Positions 7,563 through 11,573 of a stretch of DNA of 11,573 nt are shown one piece after another (within the stretch, counting starts at the first letter, position 1; every line of letters begins with the position of its first letter). The stretch covers positions 1-11,573 of the forward strand of contig JAISQH010000292.1 in NCBI GenBank assembly GCA_031274385.1, given 5' to 3'. The translations under genes were made by a program, and so were the position numbers. The stretch is from Planctomycetaceae bacterium. GTDB taxonomy: Bacteria > Planctomycetota > Planctomycetia > Pirellulales > Thermoguttaceae. A model generated the notes under the pieces. It was given only the letters and a program-made list of their open reading frames with translations, was not told the DNA's origin and ran no database searches.

Positions 7563-8594
7563 TTAAATTTCTCCTTTCTTAATTGCGTCCTGAATCCAAG
7601 GAATGACCTCATCAAGCATTGATTCAAGACTGGTTGTTGCTTCGTAGCCGAGTTTGTTTTTTGCTTTTGTTACATCCGGCGATCTGAATTGAACATCGTA
7701 TTTGTAAGGCGGATCGGAAACTGTACGCAAAGGAACATTTTGTCCTTTCATTTTTTTCCAAATCACTTCGGCAAGATGTAACACCGACGTTTCTTCGGAT
7801 GTTGAGATATTAAAATCATCATTGAGAGCGGCAGGATGTTCCATGCAAACACGAATCCCCTCCGCTAAATCACCGCCGTAAGTGTAATGCCGGACTTGTT
7901 GCCCATTGCCCAAAATGTGTAACGGGTCTTGACCCTTGAGAACTTTTTGTACGAGATCAGGGACAACATGACTCATCGCAAGTTGAATATCACCCGAAAG
8001 AATTTCTTTTGCGTTGCGCGCCCGCTTTTCACCAATACCGACACAATTAAACGGACGAACAATCGTGAACGGAAGACCATATTGTTCCCATGCACCGCGA
8101 GCGAATATTTCGCACGATAATTTTTGAAATCCGTACGTCGAATTGGGCGGCGGGCAATCGGCAAGATGCGATTCTTGTGTCGGAAATTGAGTTGCGTTTT
8201 CAAATACCATGCTCGACGAAAGAACAACAATCTTTTTGCAATCACCGCGTTGAAACGATTCGATGGCTGTGTCAAATGTTGCTGCAATAATTCGTTCATT
8301 TTCCGCGAGAAGATCATAAGCGTACTCATGAAAATAACTGATGCCGCCAATCCGCGCCGCTATCGCCACAATCTGTTCACAACCTTCCGCAAGACTTCGC
8401 ATCAATGACAAATCCTTGACATCACCCTCAACAAATTGGTAACGCGGATGATCCTGATAACTCTTGCAAACAACTCCGTACTTTGAATAGTTATCAATCC
8501 CGACAACATGATAACCCCGCTCAAGTAATTCCTGAACAAGATAACCCGCAATAAAACCCGCCGAACCCGTTACAAGTATTTTTGACATAGACAT
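7563..8594 (-). CDS. NAD-dependent nucleotide-sugar epimerase/dehydratase (extended SDR)
   Basis: This 343-residue extended short-chain dehydrogenase acts on a nucleotide sugar in the cytoplasm. The NAD-binding motif is TGSAGFIAG (9-17), with Asp34 in GIDN expected to hold the adenosine ribose. SSSMVF (126-131) carries the serine region, and Y154-GFQ-K158 is the YxxxK catalytic pair. RPFNCVG (180-186) and RHYTYGGDLAEGI (235-247) fit the substrate-binding part of the epimerase family. The exact reaction (4-epimerase, decarboxylase or 3,5-epimerase) cannot be read. It lies 84 nt after the nucleotide-sugar dehydrogenase and 2 nt before the fused transferase, so it may act on the dehydrogenase product. 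ATG 8594 is used; a second ATG at 8588 (MSKILVTG) is equally plausible. Neither has a Shine-Dalgarno sequence. Confidence 0.87.
   Translation of the reverse strand: MSMSKILVTGSAGFIAGYLVQELLERGYHVVGIDNYSKYGVVCKSYQDHPRYQFVEGDVKDLSLMRSLAEGCEQIVAIAARIGGISYFHEYAYDLLAENERIIAATFDTAIESFQRGDCKKIVVLSSSMVFENATQFPTQESHLADCPPPNSTYGFQKLSCEIFARGAWEQYGLPFTIVRPFNCVGIGEKRARNAKEILSGDIQLAMSHVVPDLVQKVLKGQDPLHILGNGQQVRHYTYGGDLAEGIRVCMEHPAALNDDFNISTSEETSVLHLAEVIWKKMKGQNVPLRTVSDPPYKYDVQFRSPDVTKAKNKLGYEATTSLESMLDEVIPWIQDAIKKGEI
7571..7577 (-). promoter_or_regulatory. Shine-Dalgarno sequence inside the epimerase 3' end, for the fused transferase
   Basis: On the minus strand AAAGGAG lies 10 nt before ATG 7560 and inside the last codons of the epimerase (KKGEI). 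It is the only strong ribosome-binding site seen before a gene in the window. With a stop-to-start gap of 2 nt it suggests translational coupling of the two genes. Confidence 0.75.
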
Positions 8595-8678
8595 AATACA
8601 ATTATTGGATTATCGCGCACAAACGGCAAAATAATCTCATTAAAATTTGATAAAAAAATTCAATTAAGTACAAAAAAA

Positions 8679-10006
8679 TCACTCTGTGCTGTTACGTTTT
8701 TGTTCGCCAGTTAAAATATTCCAAATATCGACAACTTCTTTTTCGTTCGGAATTGTTAGTGTTCGGTAACAAGAGTGTGGTGCGCCGATAAAGATAATAT
8801 CGGCGTTGGCGATTGCCTCTGATTCTTGGACGAGTTCGGGATCGTCGCGTACAAAAGGATCGGAACAAAGGACTTTTTTTGATTTTATTTGGAGTAGTTT
8901 TTTTAATTTGTACGATAAACTGTCGCGTCTGTCGTCGCTGTTTCCTTTGAATGCCATGCCGAGAATGGCGGTTGTCAAATGATGTAACGGTTGCTTGATA
9001 CGTTGTTCCAACATGGCGATTAAATGGTACGGTAATCCTTCATTGACAAGCATTCCGGCGTGACCGAGATGAAAAGTGTTACGACTATACGCGGCGAGTT
9101 GCATGGTGTCTTTGACCAGACACGGACCAGCGGCAAAACCGGGACCCGGCACGCCAGCCATGCGAGGATAGTTGTGTTGGCAAGCATTCAAAATGCGCGA
9201 AAAATCGAGTCCGTTTTCAGTTGCCAACATGTAGAATTGGTTGACGATTGCAAATTGCAGGTAACGCCATGAGTTGGTGATTAACTTGGCAAACTCCGCT
9301 TCTTCCGGCTCCATCTCAATCAACTCCGGCGCAAAACGGCTAAAGAGTGATTTTGCTTGTTCCAATGCGAACGGCGAAGTGCCGCTCACGATTTGCGGAA
9401 GTGTACGAAATTCGCGAAGACTGAAACCTTGCGCAACTCGCTCTGGACAAAATGCAAGCGGCAAATCAATTCCGGCATCTTTGAGCCATCTGTTCAAAAA
9501 TGCCGTCAGACCGGGAAAAAGTGTACTCCGCAAAATCATCACTTGTCCCGCACGAAAATAAGGACGAATCTCATCAAGAGCATGAATAACGGACGAAAAT
9601 TGCGGATTCAAATGTTCATCAACAGGCGTTCCGATAATTAAGATAAGTTTTTGACATTGTGCAAGAATATCAGGCGCGTCACTAAGAATCAACCGCCCGT
9701 TTTGGAGAACCTTTGGCAAAATAGAATCGGCACCTTCTTCGTCAAAAGGCATTATGCCGGAACGAATTTTTGTAATCCGATCTTTATTTGTGTCATAAAT
9801 CGCGGTTGAAATATCTGCGTCAGCAAATAAAAGCGCAAGCGGCAAACCAATCCGCCCGCCACCGCCAATCAGACCAACCTCATAACTGAATAGCCTATCC
9901 CCCCCCCCCCCTCTCGTTTGTCACGTCCTGTCCAATTTAACATCAAATTTTCGGACGTTTTAGGTTTGGGATTTTTTTTGTTCTGTTTTTGTTGATGATT
10001 TTTCAT
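8679..10006 (-). CDS. Nucleotide-sugar dehydrogenase (UDP-Glc/UDP-ManNAc type), frame interrupted at a G13 tract near the 5' end
   Basis: The enzyme oxidises a UDP-sugar C6 hydroxyl to a carboxylate with two NAD. The body (9890-8679) has GLIGGGGRIGLPLA, the Rossmann GxGxxG, then GTPVDEHLNP, RSTLFPG, AFCPER, ITNSWRY, the catalytic Cys in GPCLVKDT and LGMAFKGNSDDRRDS; it looks enzymatically complete. The frame is open back to a TGA at 9923-9921 but has no ATG, GTG or TTG upstream of the Rossmann motif. A TTG at 9845 would start after the GxGxxG and is rejected. An ATG frame (10006, again 9943) encodes a basic Lys/Gln-rich stretch and enters the G13 run one base out of phase, ending at a TGA at 9873-9871. 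With 14 or 11 G it would fuse to the enzyme through a Gly stretch. It lies between proA and the sugar epimerase. It is ON/OFF switched, broken or misassembled. Confidence 0.75.
9899..9911 (-). repeat. Homopolymer tract of 13 G (C on plus strand) at the 5' end of the dehydrogenase gene
   Basis: Thirteen consecutive C on the plus strand read as G on the coding strand. No other G or C run close to this length occurs in the window, and A/T runs stop at about 8. It lies between an upstream ATG-led frame and the Rossmann-fold frame, exactly where a length change would switch translation. Homopolymer G tracts of this kind are established phase-variation elements in surface-sugar genes of Campylobacter and Helicobacter. 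The length given may be affected by sequencing error. Confidence 0.9.
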
Positions 10007-10059
10007 TTTTGTTTTTTTTAAGGTGTGCGCGCAAATGAAAATAGATCGTTACCAAAAAA

Positions 10060-11316
10060 TTATTCGCGAATCTGACCGTTGCCATAGACAACATATTTGT
10101 ACGTTGTCAGTTCTTTGATGCCGCAGGGACCTCGGGCATGGAATTTATCGGTACTGATTCCGATCTCGGCTCCCAATCCGAATTGACCGCCATCGTTGAA
10201 TCGGGTACTCGTGTTGACCATGACTGCGGAACTGTCAATTTGCGTTGTGAAAATTCGCGCCGAATTCAAGTCCTTTGTAATAATCGTTTCAGTATGACCG
10301 TCACTGTAACGGTTAATATGTTCAACCGCTTCTTCTAACGTTTCAACAATTTTAACGGAAATCACCGCGTCATGAAATTCTGTTTTGAAATCGGTTTCTG
10401 TTGCATGAATCGCTTCGGGAATCCGTGAGCAGGTTTTCGGACAGCCGCGCAGTTCGATTTTGTGCGATAATAACGCCTGAGCCAAACGCGGCAGCAACGA
10501 ATCGGCAACCGCTTGATGAACTACCAACGACTCCGCCGCATTGCAAACACCCATTCGCTGACACTTCGAATTGATAAGCACTTTTTCCGCAATATCAGGA
10601 TCGGCAAATTGATCAATATAAACATGGCAATTGCCCGCAAAATGTTTGATTACCGGCATGGCGGCTTCGGCGGAAACACGCCGGATAAGACTTTCGCCGC
10701 CGCGCGGAATCGTTACAGTAATCTTGTCCGGCATTTTCAGAAATTCGCCCACCGCATCGCGGTCAGTAGTTTGAACGAGTTGCACCGCGTCTTTCGGCAA
10801 TCCGGTCGCCGCCGCCGACTGTGACAAAATCTCCGCCAAAATCATGTTGGAATAAATCGCCTCTTTACCGCCACGCAAAATCACCGCGTTGCCGCTCTTA
10901 ATGCAAATCGCCGCCGCATCTGTTGTCACATTCGGTCGCGATTCGTAAATGAAAAAAACAACCCCAAGCGGAACTCGGACTTTTTGAACTTCAATACCGT
11001 TCGGTCGAATTGTTGATTCAATAATACTTCCAATCGGATCAGGAAACATCGCAATTTCTTTGAGCGCGGTTACCATTTCGCCAAGCCGTTTCGGATTCAG
11101 CAAAAGCCGATCCGTCTCTGCCGCCGTCAAACCAAAACCGGGCGCCGCCGCAATATCTTTTTGATTTTCGGACAAAATGTCTTCGGTTTTTTCTTCAATC
11201 AATCGGGCGGTACATTCCAGCCAAGCGTTTTTTTGCGCCCCGCTGACAACTGGCATCCGAAGCGAAGCGGCTTTAGCACGAACCGCCATATCGAAACAAT
11301 ATTCTGAAATGTTCAT
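10060..11316 (-). CDS. proA: Gamma-glutamyl phosphate reductase (glutamate-5-semialdehyde dehydrogenase)
   Basis: ProA reduces gamma-glutamyl phosphate with NADPH to glutamate-5-semialdehyde, the second step of proline synthesis, in the cytoplasm. The 418 residues match the usual family length. Recognisable motifs are GVVFFIYESRPNVTTDAAA (118-136), GNAVILRGGKEA (142-153), TIPRGGESLIR (202-212), the catalytic cysteine C258 in CQRMGVCNAAES, YSDGHTE (337-343) and NTSTRFNDGGQFGLGAEIGI (368-387), followed by ARGPCGIKELTTYK. ATG 11316 gives a normal N-terminus; no Shine-Dalgarno sequence is visible, and a GTTAATG repeat sits just upstream. No proB is in the window. Its GC is higher than that of the glycosyltransferase genes, so it looks like core genome flanking the sugar locus. 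It may share a transcript with the genes downstream, but this is not shown. Confidence 0.96.
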   Translation of the reverse strand: MNISEYCFDMAVRAKAASLRMPVVSGAQKNAWLECTARLIEEKTEDILSENQKDIAAAPGFGLTAAETDRLLLNPKRLGEMVTALKEIAMFPDPIGSIIESTIRPNGIEVQKVRVPLGVVFFIYESRPNVTTDAAAICIKSGNAVILRGGKEAIYSNMILAEILSQSAAATGLPKDAVQLVQTTDRDAVGEFLKMPDKITVTIPRGGESLIRRVSAEAAMPVIKHFAGNCHVYIDQFADPDIAEKVLINSKCQRMGVCNAAESLVVHQAVADSLLPRLAQALLSHKIELRGCPKTCSRIPEAIHATETDFKTEFHDAVISVKIVETLEEAVEHINRYSDGHTETIITKDLNSARIFTTQIDSSAVMVNTSTRFNDGGQFGLGAEIGISTDKFHARGPCGIKELTTYKYVVYGNGQIRE

Positions 11317-11323
11317 AGTTATA

Positions 11324-11347
11324 GTTAATGGTTAATGGTTAATGGTT
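11324..11347. repeat. Tandem 7-bp repeat (GTTAATG, 3.4 copies) just upstream of proA
   Basis: The plus strand reads GTTAATG at 11324-11330, 11331-11337 and 11338-11344, then a partial GTT. On the coding strand of proA this is CATTAAC repeated, ending 7 nt before ATG 11316. It may be a short unstable repeat in the leader or a repeated binding site. Nothing in the sequence shows its function. Confidence 0.8.
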
Positions 11348-11573
11348 GCCGTTTAAGGGCAAAGTAAAATAGAACGGTTTATTTTGTTTCTTTAACGTTT
11401 ACACGCAAAGACACAAAAAGGAAACGGAATGAGTGGATTCGTAATTCAGGAGAAAATTATACCGAATTTAGGGTAAAAAAGAATCGTCTCCACCCAAACA
11501 ACTGTAGGGGCGGGTTTTTTACAGGAGAAAAAAATTAAAGAAGGTTGAAACGGAACGGTTGGAAAAACTTTGG
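11348..11573. other. Non-coding region upstream of proA, no gene recognised
   Basis: The 226 nt to the window edge contain no credible reading frame on either strand; the best ATG (11429) gives about 15 codons. The stretch should hold the proA promoter on the minus strand, but I see no convincing -35/-10 pair. AGGAG elements at 11449-11453 and 11523-11527 (plus strand) are not followed by an obvious gene start inside the window. Confidence 0.5.

Noticed and set aside
8595..8640. Possible promoter (TTGCCG, 17 nt, AATAAT) before the epimerase on the minus strand
   Set aside because: The match is partial and would put the transcript start almost at the ATG. It is too weak in AT-rich DNA to list as a feature.
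8679..9845. Dehydrogenase starting at TTG 9845
   Set aside because: This start would begin at LPLALLF and remove the GxGxxG nucleotide-binding loop, which is clearly encoded just upstream in the same frame.
11487..11528. Nested short inverted repeats (TCTCC/GGAGA and CTGTA/TACAG) around GGGGCGGG and T6, as a terminator or REP-like element
   Set aside because: The arms are 5 bp with unpaired G-rich sequence between them, the T-run is inside the structure rather than after it, and no second copy is present in the window.
1..11573. CRISPR array, tRNA, rRNA, transposase or integrase genes
   Set aside because: I saw no spaced direct-repeat array, no tRNA-like cloverleaf, no rRNA motif and no recombinase-like protein on either strand.

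Overview
The window looks like a bacterial surface-polysaccharide locus ending at a housekeeping proline gene. Composition is uneven. Hand counts give about 38% GC at 2221-2280 (glycosyltransferase genes) and about 53% at 10681-10740 (proA). Clear Shine-Dalgarno sequences are nearly absent; only the gene starting at 7560 has a strong one. The ProA sequence and the style of the sugar dehydrogenase remind me of Planctomycetota and their relatives, possibly an AT-rich gut or sediment lineage. That placement is from memory and is tentative.

Plus strand, 1-5000. The window opens in the last 65 codons of a PD-(D/E)XK nuclease-like gene, followed by a perfect 10-bp inverted repeat. Four glycosyltransferase genes then run in one direction: a family-2 (GT-A) enzyme with a degenerate metal site, two tandem paralogous GT2 enzymes with intact DSDD motifs, and a GT4 (GT-B) enzyme with an intact EX7E motif. 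With the starts preferred here, the four spacers are all 79-89 nt.

Minus strand, 11316 down to 5056, convergent with the first block. proA (gamma-glutamyl phosphate reductase) lies upstream. It is followed by a UDP-glucose/UDP-ManNAc-type nucleotide-sugar dehydrogenase, an extended-SDR NAD-dependent sugar epimerase/dehydratase, and an 834-residue fusion of a dolichol-phosphate-mannose-synthase-like GT2 domain with a polytopic GT-C-like membrane domain and a soluble C-terminal domain. The last three genes suggest a route: make an oxidised nucleotide sugar, rearrange it, load it on a polyprenyl phosphate and transfer it across the membrane. The logic resembles Arn/ArnT-type sugar decoration. 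The substrates are unknown.

The most notable signal is a run of 13 G (minus strand, 9911-9899) at the 5' end of the dehydrogenase gene. The Rossmann GxGxxG motif lies just downstream of it, but that frame has no credible start codon before an in-frame TGA. An ATG-initiated open frame (10006, again 9943) enters the tract one base out of phase. A 14-G or 11-G tract would join the two. This is either a phase-variable switch on a surface-sugar enzyme, a damaged gene, or a homopolymer assembly error. Reads across the tract would decide.
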